The position numbers and the translations under genes were made by a program. DNA of 64,000 nucleotides from the NCBI GenBank assembly GCA_036013505.1, contig CP107851.1, forward strand, positions 9,038,001 through 9,102,000, given 5' to 3'. The stretch comes from Streptomyces sp. NBC_00510. Its GTDB lineage: Bacteria; Actinomycetota; Actinomycetes; Streptomycetales; Streptomycetaceae. Below, piece after piece: positions 16,948 through 24,154 of this stretch (positions within the stretch are counted from its first letter, which is position 1; each line of letters starts with the position of its first letter). Under the pieces are notes generated by a model. The model saw nothing but the letters and a program-made list of their open reading frames with translations. It ran no database searches and was not told where the DNA came from.

Positions 16948-17604
16948 ATGACCGACGGCACCACCAGCGCGACCGGCGCCGCATCCGAGGCGGAGTTCTG
17001 GGACGCCCGGTACGCCGGGAGCGACCGTGTCTGGAGCGGAAAGGCCAACAACGTCCTGGTCCGCGAGGTCGGGCGCCTGAAGCCCGGTACGGCGCTCGAC
17101 CTGGGCTGCGGCGAGGGCGCCGACGCGGTCTGGCTGGCCCGGCAGGGGTGGCGGGTCACCGCCGTCGACATCTCCCGCGTCGCCCTGGAGCGTGCCGCCG
17201 CCCACGCGACGGCCGAGGGCATCCCCGACGGCGCCATCGACTGGCAACGGCACGACCTGTCCGAGACGTTCCCCGGGGGAACCTACGACCTGGTCTCCGC
17301 GCAGTTCCTGCACTCGCCGAACGACATGCCCCGCGAGCGCATCCTGCGCGCCGCGGCGGCGGCCGTGGCACCCGGCGGAGTGCTGCTCGTCGTCGGGCAC
17401 TCCGGGTTCCCGGCCTGGCAGACCGAGCCGCACCCTGAGGTGCACTTCCCGACGCCGGAGGAGGTGCTGCGGAGCCTCGAGCTTGCCGAGGAGGAGTGGG
17501 ACGTGCTGCTGACCGACGAGCACGAGCGCGTCCAGAACGACCCCGACGGACGGCCCACGACGCGTGTGGACAACACCCTGGAAATCCGCCGCCTGGAGCG
17601 GTGA
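16948..17604 (+). CDS. Class I SAM-dependent methyltransferase
   Basis: A 218-residue methyltransferase. Motif I 'ALDLGCGEGADAVWLA' binds S-adenosylmethionine, the acidic end of beta-2 is in 'VTAVDISRVALERA', and motif IV/post-I is in 'YDLVSAQFLHS'. It resembles thiopurine/TehB-like methyltransferases that begin 'EFWDARYAGSDRVWSGKAN'. The ATG follows GGAGGAG by 9 bases. It is likely monocistronic, ending at a strong hairpin. The substrate is unknown. Confidence 0.87.
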   Translation: MTDGTTSATGAASEAEFWDARYAGSDRVWSGKANNVLVREVGRLKPGTALDLGCGEGADAVWLARQGWRVTAVDISRVALERAAAHATAEGIPDGAIDWQRHDLSETFPGGTYDLVSAQFLHSPNDMPRERILRAAAAAVAPGGVLLVVGHSGFPAWQTEPHPEVHFPTPEEVLRSLELAEEEWDVLLTDEHERVQNDPDGRPTTRVDNTLEIRRLER

Positions 17605-17614
17605 CACGACGCGC

Positions 17615-17641
17615 GGCGGGCCGTGCCGACCACGGCCCGCC
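17615..17641 (+). terminator. Hairpin terminator after methyltransferase
   Basis: GGCGGGCCGTG and CACGGCCCGCC pair perfectly (11 bp) around a 5-base loop, 10 bp after the stop. There is no U-tract, as is usual in high-GC actinomycetes. Confidence 0.6.
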
Positions 17642-17940
17642 AGGGCATTGTGGGTGGGGGCGGAGTGACGGGATGTCAGCGGCACGCGCCGTCACGCACC
17701 GCTGCAAGTGCTTGAAGTCGAGCCGCAGACCGCGGCCTTGGGCATGCCAGCTGAGGACGATGTGGGTCAGTGCAGAGCGCCGGACGATGCATCAACTCGT
17801 TGTCAGCGTCGAGACTTTGTCGCCCGCCGGCCAGGTTCTCCATTCGGGCCCCGACGAAGCCGACGGAGCCGTCAGCAGTCGATCGATCCAGGCCGGCAGT
17901 CTGTGCCATACCGGTGTCCTGTGCTGTTACGGCGATAGGG
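17642..17940. other. Gene-free stretch between methyltransferase and gvp-linked gene
   Basis: About 300 bp with reduced third-position bias and lower GC than neighbours. A 77-codon minus-strand frame (17676-17909) exists, but it has no ribosome site and no family resemblance. It may be a remnant of a lost gene; I cannot identify it. Confidence 0.4.
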
Positions 17941-18696
17941 CTACCTCCGCCGTGTGGACGCCTTCTTGGCCGTCGACTTCTTGGCGGCCGTCTTCTTCGC
18001 GGCGGACTTCCTCGCAGGTGCTGCAGTCTTCTTCGCCACCCTCTTCCCGGCCGGCGCCGCGGTCTTCTTGGCGGCGGACTTCTTCGCCGGCTGTGCCTTC
18101 TTGGCAGGGGTAGGGGTCCTCTTGGCGGGCGCCTTCTTGGCCGCGGTCTTGCGCACCGGTGGCCTGGGGGCCTGGCGCTTGGCCGGGCGACGGCGCCGAG
18201 GGGCCTGCTCCTCCGCCTCCGGCTCTTCTTCCTCCTCTTCTTCCTCCTCTTCTTCCTCCTCGGGTTCCTCGTCCTCGAGTTCCTCTTCTTCTTCCTCGGG
18301 TTCTTCCTCTTCCTCCTCCTCGTCCTCCGGTCCGTACTCCTCTTCCTCCTCGTCCGGTTCCTCGTCCTCGCGCTTCTCCTTCTTGCTGCCGATGCGGGCC
18401 GTACGGTCGTGCAAGGTCCCTGCGAGATCCGCGAGCTTCCGGTCCGCGACAGCGACGACCGCCTTGCGCCCGGCGTCCATCAGTTCTCCGCCCACCTGTT
18501 CCTTGAGCTGGGCGACCTGAGGCAGGTCCTTGAGTTTGTGAATACCCTCGGTCACCAACTGTTGCGGATCGAGTCCGGCGCGGCGACCGGCGAGAAAGGT
18601 CGCCATTCCGAGGGCGAGCCGCCCCTTCTTGGTGCGACCGAGAACGTAGCCGCCCGCTACCGCGGCAGCCAGAGCGAGCCTGGTCGAGTCCTTCAT
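17941..18696 (-). CDS. Gas-vesicle-linked protein with acidic centre and histone-H1-like Lys/Ala tail
   Basis: A 251-residue protein of three parts. Residues 1-105 are a globular region starting with a hydrophobic N-terminus ('RLALAAAVAGGYVLGRTKKGRLALGM') and containing helices 'LVTEGIHKLKDLPQVAQLKEQ'. Residues ~108-167 are almost entirely Glu/Asp. Residues ~170-251 are Lys/Ala/Pro repeats (AAKKTA, PAKK) like histone H1 or HupS tails. The ATG has GAAGGG upstream. It is divergent from gvpO with only 126 bp between starts, so it is probably co-regulated with gas-vesicle genes. Function is unknown: nucleoid binding, or a polyampholyte acting on vesicle proteins, are both guesses. Confidence 0.8.
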   Translation of the reverse strand: MKDSTRLALAAAVAGGYVLGRTKKGRLALGMATFLAGRRAGLDPQQLVTEGIHKLKDLPQVAQLKEQVGGELMDAGRKAVVAVADRKLADLAGTLHDRTARIGSKKEKREDEEPDEEEEEYGPEDEEEEEEEPEEEEEELEDEEPEEEEEEEEEEEEEPEAEEQAPRRRRPAKRQAPRPPVRKTAAKKAPAKRTPTPAKKAQPAKKSAAKKTAAPAGKRVAKKTAAPARKSAAKKTAAKKSTAKKASTRRR

Positions 18697-18822
18697 CACT
18701 TGTTCCCTTCGGGAGTTGCGCCCTGCGGGAGGCGACCCGTCGCCGCGCACCTTGTGAGGTGTATATGCTGAAATAGTACGTTTTGTTGTAGGGGTGGCGC
18801 CGCTCCAGAGCCGGAGAAGTGG
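18697..18822. promoter_or_regulatory. Divergent promoter region of gvp cluster
   Basis: The 126-bp gap holds the only AT-rich run nearby (18759-18792, including TATATGCTGAAATAGTACG and TTTTGTTGTAGG), 30-65 bp upstream of gvpO. It should contain the promoters for gvpO and the minus-strand gene. No sigma-factor class can be assigned with confidence. Confidence 0.5.
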
Positions 18823-19185
18823 ATGGCCGCAAGCGACAAGAGCGACCCCGGAAGGGGCCCGCGCTCCACCCGGAGCGAAGGCACGGCACGGCGTCCGAGC
18901 GCCGAGCGGTCCCGGCGGCCCCGCAAACGTTCGGCGGCCTGGGCCATGCGGTCCGCGTCCGAGCAACTCTCCGAACTCCTCGGTCGCAGGCCGGAATCCG
19001 TTTCTGCGGTGAAACCGACCGAAGACGGCTGGGAAGCGGACGTCGAGGTGCTGGAACTGGAGCGCGTGCCCCAGACGACCAGTGTGATGGCCACGTACCA
19101 CGTGACGTTGGACGAGGAAGGAGACCTGGTGGCGTACGAGCGGACACGCCGTTACACGCGGGGGCAGATCGACCGACGCTCCTGA
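18823..19185 (+). CDS. gvpO: Gas vesicle protein GvpO
   Basis: A 120-residue protein, first in the gvp cluster. The N-terminal ~45 residues are Arg/Ser-rich and disordered. The C-terminal ~70 residues carry the GvpO core 'LSELLGRRPESVSAVKPTEDGWEADVEVLELERVPQ' and the ending 'YHVTLDEEGDLVAYERTRRY'. GvpO is an accessory or regulatory factor needed for vesicle formation in halophiles; its exact role here is not known. The ATG has GGAG upstream, and gvpA follows after 29 bp. Confidence 0.9.
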   Translation: MAASDKSDPGRGPRSTRSEGTARRPSAERSRRPRKRSAAWAMRSASEQLSELLGRRPESVSAVKPTEDGWEADVEVLELERVPQTTSVMATYHVTLDEEGDLVAYERTRRYTRGQIDRRS

Positions 19186-19214
19186 CCCGACACAAGGCGC
19201 TGAAGGGAGGCGCC

Positions 19215-19694
19215 ATGACCGTGGTGCCGCAGAGCGGGGGCGGCATGTCGAGGGGTGGTGGCGGGGGGAGCCTCTACGACGTCCTGGAGCTCATCCTGGA
19301 CCGAGGACTCGTCATCGACGTGTTCATCCGCGTGTCCCTGGTGGGCATCGAGATCCTGAAGATCGACGCCCGCATCGTCGTGGCCAGCGTCGACACCTAT
19401 CTGCGCTTCGCCGAGGCGTGCAACCGTCTCGACCTGGAGTCCGGCCGGAAACAGCCCACCCAGCTCACGGACCTCGTCGGCGAGATCACCGAGAGCGGCG
19501 CGAAGGGCAAGTCGAAGGGCGCGCTCTCCGGCGCCGTGGATGCCGTGACCGGCGCCCTGAAGGGCGGCGACGAGGACGAGGAGGAGGACGAGTACGAGGA
19601 AGAGCCCGAAGAGGAGGAGGCGGAGTACGAGGAGGAGCCCCGGCAGCCGCGGCGCAGGAGCACCGGGCGGGCTTCCCGGCGGGAGAGGGAATGA
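19215..19694 (+). CDS. gvpA: Gas vesicle structural protein GvpA with extended acidic C-terminus
   Basis: A 159-residue protein. The GvpA core at about residues 18-75 is unmistakable: 'LYDVLELILDRGLVIDVF' then 'EILKIDARIVVASVDTYLRF' (coil-helix-strand pattern that builds the ribbed shell). Beyond it is a ~80-residue tail, first Gly/Lys/Ser/Ala then Glu/Asp/Tyr (about residues 118-145), ending Arg-rich. Minimal GvpA proteins in cyanobacteria and halophiles are about 70-75 residues, so the tail is a large addition. ATG 19215 follows AGGGAGG. The stop overlaps gvpF (ATGA). Confidence 0.92.
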   Translation: MTVVPQSGGGMSRGGGGGSLYDVLELILDRGLVIDVFIRVSLVGIEILKIDARIVVASVDTYLRFAEACNRLDLESGRKQPTQLTDLVGEITESGAKGKSKGALSGAVDAVTGALKGGDEDEEEDEYEEEPEEEEAEYEEEPRQPRRRSTGRASRRERE

Positions 19695-20410
19695 CCATGG
19701 CCGTCTACGTCTACTCCATCACCGCGAAGGACCACCCGTTGCGCCTGGACGGCCTCACGGCCGTCGGCGGATCGGGCCAGGAGTTGCGCACGGTGACGAA
19801 CGCCGAGCTCTCCGCGGTCGTGAGCGAGGCCCCCGAGGACCTGCGTCCCCGGCGCAGGGACGTGCTCGCCCATCAGGAGGTGCAGGAACGGCTGATGGCC
19901 GACGGTGCCGTGCTGCCACTGCGCTTCGGCTTCACGGCACCCGACGATGAGGCTGTGAAGACCGCGCTGGAGGAGCGTGCGGTGGAGTACCGGGAGCAGC
20001 TGAAGAACCTGCAGGGCTGCGCCGAGTACCACCTGAAGGTCTCGTGGGACGAGGACTCCCTGCTGCGCCGGGTCCTGGAGGAGAACGACGAGGCACGCCG
20101 GCTGAACGAGGAGATCCGCGGCGGAGCCGCTTCCCCCGACGTGCCGCTGATGCTGGGCGAGTTGCTCGCCAACGAGGTGCAGGCCCGCCAGCAGGCCCTC
20201 GGGGCGGGGATCGTCGAGGCGCTGCGCCCCTTCGTCCGCGACGACGTGGCCTCCGCGCCGGGCGGACAGGACTTCCTCAGCGTCTCCTTCCTGGTGGACG
20301 ACAGCAAGGAGGAGATGTTCCTGGCCACGCAACTGAGCCTTGCCAACCAGGTGGGCGAGGAGTGCGACTTCCGGCTGCTCGGACCGCTGCCCCCGTACAG
20401 CTTCGTGTGA
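19691..20410 (+). CDS. gvpF: Gas vesicle protein GvpF (GvpF/GvpL family)
   Basis: A 239-residue GvpL/GvpF-family protein. It starts 'VYVYSITAKDHP', has the family's 'RRRDVLAHQEVQERLMADGAVLPLRFGF' with the HxxV/LPLRFG motif, coiled regions 'EEYREQLKNLQGCAEYHLKV', and ends 'CDFRLLGPLPPYSFV', a signature C-terminus. GvpF contacts GvpA and is thought to chaperone nucleation. The start overlaps gvpA by 4 bp, so it is translationally coupled. Confidence 0.92.
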   Translation: MTMAVYVYSITAKDHPLRLDGLTAVGGSGQELRTVTNAELSAVVSEAPEDLRPRRRDVLAHQEVQERLMADGAVLPLRFGFTAPDDEAVKTALEERAVEYREQLKNLQGCAEYHLKVSWDEDSLLRRVLEENDEARRLNEEIRGGAASPDVPLMLGELLANEVQARQQALGAGIVEALRPFVRDDVASAPGGQDFLSVSFLVDDSKEEMFLATQLSLANQVGEECDFRLLGPLPPYSFV

Positions 20411-20425
20411 GAGGGAGTGGCCCCC

Positions 20426-20680
20426 ATGGGACTGTTCACCCAGATCGTCACCCTCCCCCTGGCGCCGGTGCGCGGGGTGGGTTGGGTGGTCGAGCGCGTA
20501 CTGGAGGCCGCCGAGCAGGAGTACTACGACCCCGAGCCCGTCGAACGCGAACTCGCCGCCCTGGAGAAGGAACTCCTCGCCGGACGGATCGACGAGGAGA
20601 CCTTCGAGGCCCGCGAGGAGGAACTGCTCGACCGCCTCGACGAGATCGCGGCCTTCCGGCGCGGTGAGCCCGCGCCCTGA
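20426..20680 (+). CDS. gvpG: Gas vesicle protein GvpG
   Basis: An 84-residue, mostly helical protein that begins MGLFTQIVTLPLAPVRGVGW, typical for GvpG. A highly charged amphipathic helix follows ('LAALEKELLAGRIDEETFEA'). GvpG is an accessory protein required for vesicle assembly. ATG 20426 has GAGGGAG upstream; the earlier in-frame GTG at 20417 overlaps that site. It sits between gvpF and gvpJ with short gaps. Confidence 0.9.
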   Translation: MGLFTQIVTLPLAPVRGVGWVVERVLEAAEQEYYDPEPVERELAALEKELLAGRIDEETFEAREEELLDRLDEIAAFRRGEPAP

Positions 20681-20694
20681 GACGAGGTGACGCA

Positions 20695-21144
20695 GTGACG
20701 GATTCCCCGGCGGGCCGGCTCGGCTCGTATCCCACGAGGGCCGGTCCCCAGTCGTACGCCCAGGGGCAGGGGTCCTCGGCCAACCTGGCGGACATCCTCG
20801 AGCGGGTCCTGGACAAGGGCATCGTCATCGCCGGCGACATCCAGATCAACCTGCTCGACATCGAACTGCTCACCATCAAGCTGCGGCTGCTGGTGGCCTC
20901 CGTCGACAAGGCCAAGGAGATGGGCATCGACTGGTGGGAGCACGATCCGTCGCTGTCCTCCCGTGCCCACGGGGAGAGTTCGCTCGCGCAGGAGAACCGC
21001 CGGCTGCGCGAGGAGATCGAGGCGCTGAAGGAAGGGCGGGAGCTGACGGACACGCCGCGGGGCAGCGTGGCCTCCCGCCACCGCACGCGGTCCTCCTCGG
21101 CGACGCACCGCCGCGGCGGCGACCCCGGGACGGACGATGGATGA
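20695..21144 (+). CDS. gvpJ: Gas vesicle protein GvpJ (GvpA paralogue)
   Basis: A 149-residue member of the GvpA/J family. The core 'NLADILERVLDKGIVIAGDIQINLLDIELLTIKLRLL' resembles GvpA but ends 'DKAKEMGIDWW', a GvpJ-type feature. A C-terminal coiled helix ('LAQENRRLREEIEAL') and an Arg/Ser tail follow. GvpJ is a minor component thought to shape the conical vesicle tips. The GTG start has GAGG upstream; its 3' end overlaps gvpL by 8 bp. Confidence 0.9.
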   Translation: MTDSPAGRLGSYPTRAGPQSYAQGQGSSANLADILERVLDKGIVIAGDIQINLLDIELLTIKLRLLVASVDKAKEMGIDWWEHDPSLSSRAHGESSLAQENRRLREEIEALKEGRELTDTPRGSVASRHRTRSSSATHRRGGDPGTDDG

Positions 21145-21955
21145 CCGGGTCAGCTACGCGTACGCCGTGCTGCGCGGCGGCGGCGTTCCGGAGGGAGTCC
21201 TGGACGCGCTGACGGGCGTCGCCGGGGCACCGGTGCGGCTCGTGACGTCCGGTCCGCTGGCCGCGGCCGTCAGCCCGGTGCCCGCCGCGGACTTCCGGGA
21301 GGACGCCCTCCGCCGGCACCTGGAGGACCTGGACTGGCTGGAGGCCGTCGCCCGCGCCCACCACACCGTCATCGAGGCGCTCTCGGCGCACACCACGGTG
21401 CTGCCCCTGCGGCTGGCCACGGTCTACCTGGACGACGCACGCGTCCTGGCCGTGCTGCGGGACGACGACGCGGCGTTCACGCGGGTCCTGGAGCGGCTCG
21501 CAGGACATCTCGAATGGGGGGTCAAGATCTACGTGGAGGCCACGGCGGGGGCTGCGTCCGCGGGGACCGCCGGTACCGCCGGCGCCGGCGAGGACCTCAG
21601 CCCCGGCCGCGCCTATCTGCGTGCCCGCCGCGCCCAGCGGCATTCCCGCGACGAGGCCTACCGCGCGGCGGAGGAAGCCGCCGCACGCGTCGGGGCGATC
21701 GGCCGCGAACTGGCCACCGGGCACGCCCGGCACCGTGTGCAGCAGGGGCAACTCGCCGCCGACGCGGGGGAGAACGTCCTCAACGACGCCTTCCTCCTCG
21801 CGGACGAACGGGCCGAGGCCTTCCGCACCCGCGTCCTCGCCGCCGGCGAAGGACTGCCCGGGGTGCGCGTCGACGTCACCGGCCCCTGGGCCCCGTACTC
21901 GTTCGCCGCCCTCCCCGACGCGGACGTGGCGGACGTGGCGGACGCGCCGCCATGA
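21137..21955 (+). CDS. gvpL: Gas vesicle protein GvpL (GvpF/GvpL family)
   Basis: A 272-residue second GvpF/L-family protein. It carries the matching 'ARAHHTVIEALSAHTTVLPLRLATVY' motif, 'AGHLEWGVKIYVEA' and the same C-terminal signature 'GPWAPYSFA'. Compared with gvpF it has an Ala/Gly-rich insert near residues 135-155. GvpL is required for vesicle formation and interacts with other Gvp proteins. It starts within the 3' end of gvpJ, and its stop overlaps gvpS (ATGA). Confidence 0.9.
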   Translation: MDDRVSYAYAVLRGGGVPEGVLDALTGVAGAPVRLVTSGPLAAAVSPVPAADFREDALRRHLEDLDWLEAVARAHHTVIEALSAHTTVLPLRLATVYLDDARVLAVLRDDDAAFTRVLERLAGHLEWGVKIYVEATAGAASAGTAGTAGAGEDLSPGRAYLRARRAQRHSRDEAYRAAEEAAARVGAIGRELATGHARHRVQQGQLAADAGENVLNDAFLLADERAEAFRTRVLAAGEGLPGVRVDVTGPWAPYSFAALPDADVADVADAPP

Positions 21956-22167
21956 CCGCCGCCGACCGGGCCCCCGAACCTCTGGCGGAGCGTCAGGTGG
22001 CCCTCGTCGACCTGCTCGACCGCCTCCTGAGCGGCGGCGTCGTCCTCACTGGCGACGTGGTGCTCTCCATCGCCGACATCGACCTCGTCCGCATCTCCCT
22101 GCGGGCCCTGATCGTCTCCGTCAGCGAACGCAACCCCTCCCCGTGGGGCCCGGGGCCCGGCCCATGA
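21952..22167 (+). CDS. gvpS: Gas vesicle protein GvpS (short GvpA-like)
   Basis: A 71-residue protein with the GvpA-family core 'VALVDLLDRLLSGGVVLTGDVVLSIADIDLVRISLRALIVSV' and almost nothing else. A third GvpA-type protein beside gvpJ is characteristic of actinomycete clusters. Its start overlaps gvpL and its stop overlaps gvpK (ATGA at both), so it is translationally coupled on both sides. Confidence 0.88.
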   Translation: MTAADRAPEPLAERQVALVDLLDRLLSGGVVLTGDVVLSIADIDLVRISLRALIVSVSERNPSPWGPGPGP

Positions 22168-22562
22168 CACCCCCGGCACCCCCCGGCGACGACCACCCCC
22201 CGGACCGCCTCGGCGAGGTCGCCGACGCCGCCGCCCGCGCCTTCCGCCTGCTCCCCGCCGTCCCGCGCGACAGCCCGTCCCCCTGCCCCGCGCGCCGCAT
22301 CAGCACCGACCCCGACACGGTCGAACGCGACCTGATGAAGCTCGTCCTGACCCTCGTCGAACTCCTCCGCCAGCTCATGGAACGCCAGGCACTCCACCGC
22401 GTCGACGCGGGCGACCTCACCGAGGAGGAGGAAGAGCGCCTCGGCGCCACCCTGATGATCCTCCACGACCGCATGGAAGGCCTGTGCGTGCAGTACGGCC
22501 TGTCCATGTCCGACCTCAACCTCGACCTCGGGCCCCTGGGCACGCTCCTCCCGCCCGACTGA
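22164..22562 (+). CDS. gvpK: Gas vesicle protein GvpK
   Basis: A 132-residue protein. After a Pro-rich N-terminus, the GvpK core reads 'RISTDPDTVERDLMKLVLTLVELLRQLMERQALHRV' and 'ERLGATLMILHDRMEGLC', ending 'DLNLDLGPLGTLLP'. GvpK is essential for vesicle assembly. It is the last gene of the coupled gvpO-A-F-G-J-L-S-K run; a convergent DUF2071 gene follows 25 bp later. The cluster lacks the gvpY and gvpZ genes that I recall from other Streptomyces clusters. Confidence 0.92.
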   Translation: MTPPAPPGDDHPPDRLGEVADAAARAFRLLPAVPRDSPSPCPARRISTDPDTVERDLMKLVLTLVELLRQLMERQALHRVDAGDLTEEEEERLGATLMILHDRMEGLCVQYGLSMSDLNLDLGPLGTLLPPD

Positions 22563-22587
22563 GCCGCGGCCCCGGAGCCGCAAGGCC

Positions 22588-23352
22588 TCAGGGCGTGGGG
22601 ATGCCGCCCGGGCGGGAGGGGCGGCCGAAGCGGACGGGGACGCCGGGGGAGTACAGGACGCTGACCGGGGGGCCCACGGGGGCGGGCAGGCCCGCGGCCG
22701 TGATCAGGCTCTCGTCGCAGTCGAGCAGTTCGGCGCGGTGGAGCGGCCAGCGGGGGTGGGAGTTCGGCAGGTACAGCTGCCGCTCGAAGAAGGTGTTGTG
22801 CAGACCCCAGCGCGCGGTGAGGAAGTGTTCGAGCTCGGTGGGTTCCGCGACGGGCTCGCCGACGCGCACGGTGATGCGCGAGTGCGCCCCGCGCGGGCCC
22901 GGCCAGCGGCGCGTGCTGGTGTACGTGAGGGTGTCGCCGTCGCGGCGGATCGCCATCCGCGACCACAGGTACGGCAGGCGGAACGCGGCGCGCGCGACCG
23001 CCACCGGTATCAGCCGGGACGCGTCGAGCGACCGGAAGACGACACCGCGCCGCCCGTGGGCGTCCACGGAGTACAGCCGGACGTTCGTCTCGGGGAAGGT
23101 GCCCAGGTAGGGGACGCCCGGGAGGCGGAACCAGCCGACGCGGTGCATGCGGAAGGCGACGAGGCCGACGTAGGTGACGCCGTCGAGGGTGTCGGGGACG
23201 GTGCCGGCCGGCAGGAGCGGCGCGATGTCGGCGGGGTCGGCCGCCCAGTGGAGGAAGGCCAGGTCGAGCCACGACTGGGTGAGCAGCGGGCCGGCGGCGA
23301 CGTCGGGCGGGTCCGCGGTGATCGGTTCGGGGGTGGTCTGCGGGGGCGGCAC
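22588..23352 (-). CDS. DUF2071 (YqjF-like) protein
   Basis: A 254-residue DUF2071 protein. Family features seen are 'LTQSWLDLAFLHWAADPADIAPLLPAG', 'TYVGLVAFRMHRVGWF', 'FPETNVRLYSVDAHGRRGVVFRSLDASRL' and 'LEHFLTARWGLHN'. The start is a GTG. The function of the family is not known; the fold is related to acetoacetate decarboxylase. It converges on gvpK and has no operon partner. Confidence 0.88.
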   Translation of the reverse strand: MPPPQTTPEPITADPPDVAAGPLLTQSWLDLAFLHWAADPADIAPLLPAGTVPDTLDGVTYVGLVAFRMHRVGWFRLPGVPYLGTFPETNVRLYSVDAHGRRGVVFRSLDASRLIPVAVARAAFRLPYLWSRMAIRRDGDTLTYTSTRRWPGPRGAHSRITVRVGEPVAEPTELEHFLTARWGLHNTFFERQLYLPNSHPRWPLHRAELLDCDESLITAAGLPAPVGPPVSVLYSPGVPVRFGRPSRPGGIPTP

Positions 23353-23550
23353 GCGACCAGCATCGCAGACGGGTCACGGGCCTCCGGGAGGCGTTGAGCG
23401 ACCGCTGTGACACGTGGGGTTCAGGAGGTCACTGCGGGGTACACCCTGTGAGCGGGTGCCGGGGCCCCGCATCCGTTGGGGACGGACCGGGGGCCCTTCC
23501 CCATACCGGTGACGCTGCGGAGCAGCCCTTCGGCGTGGGGAGTGATGGAC

Positions 23551-23982
23551 ATGACGCACTGGTACGCCACCTCGTCATCGGCCGGCCGTACCGACGTGTA
23601 CGTGTGCGAGCTGGAGCACCGTGCCGTGGCCGTCGCCGTCGCGCGACGCACCGCGCGCACCGTGCTGACCGGCTGGTCGGTGCCGGAGGAGGCCGTCCAC
23701 GACGCCGTCCTCGTCGTATCGGAACTGGTGACCAACGCCGTGGAGCACGCGCTGCCCCCGGTCGCCCTGCGCCTGCGCCGCGGCGAGGTCGACGGCACGG
23801 CGATCATCCGCGTCGAGGTCACGGACGGCGGGCCCGCGCCGTGGCACGGCGCCTGGGCCGCCGGCCGCGGCCCCGGCGAGCACGGCCGTGGAGCCGCCAT
23901 CGTCGACAGCCTCGGCATCGGTTCCGGCGTCGGTACCCGCAGCCGTGGCGGCGGGCGCTGGGCGGATCTGCTGGCCGCCTGA
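23551..23982 (+). CDS. Anti-sigma-type HATPase (RsbW/SpoIIAB-like regulator kinase)
   Basis: A 143-residue stand-alone ATPase domain. It has the N-box 'VLVVSELVTNAVEHALPP' and G-box elements 'VEVTDGGPAP' and 'HGRGAAIVDSLG'. Such proteins phosphorylate or bind anti-sigma antagonists and are abundant in Streptomyces. ATG 23551 has GGGGAG 8 bases upstream; ATG 23545 is too close to it. A SpoIIE-type phosphatase lies downstream on the same strand (172-bp gap), a natural partner in a phospho-switch. Confidence 0.85.
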   Translation: MTHWYATSSSAGRTDVYVCELEHRAVAVAVARRTARTVLTGWSVPEEAVHDAVLVVSELVTNAVEHALPPVALRLRRGEVDGTAIIRVEVTDGGPAPWHGAWAAGRGPGEHGRGAAIVDSLGIGSGVGTRSRGGGRWADLLAA

Positions 23983-24038
23983 GCCCGCGGGAAGTGCCCG
24001 TGGGTCTCCCGCCCACGCCTCCGGACGTCGGATGATGG

Positions 24039-24054
24039 ATTCTCGTACGAGAAT
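24039..24054. promoter_or_regulatory. Perfect 16-bp palindrome upstream of SpoIIE-phosphatase gene
   Basis: ATTCTCGTACGAGAAT is fully self-complementary. It lies 100 bp upstream of the phosphatase ATG in an AT-richer patch (24036-24100). It looks like a dimeric regulator's site; no regulator is assigned. Confidence 0.5.
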
Positions 24055-24154
24055 TTTGTCCGGAAGAAAACGAAAAGCCCGTATGTTGAGATCGCGTAGA
24101 GCGAGGGCTTGTCGTGGTCGCACCCGGCCCGGGTGCGGGAAGGGAGGCACCCGC

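Noticed and set aside
17642..17940. Insertion-sequence or transposase remnant
   Set aside because: No DDE motif, terminal inverted repeats or target duplication could be found; only reduced codon bias is seen.
18200..18370. Tandem repeat array (TTCCTC/GAGGAA) that might look like a satellite or CRISPR
   Set aside because: It is the Glu-coding tract of the gvp-linked gene; there are no spacers or defined repeat units.
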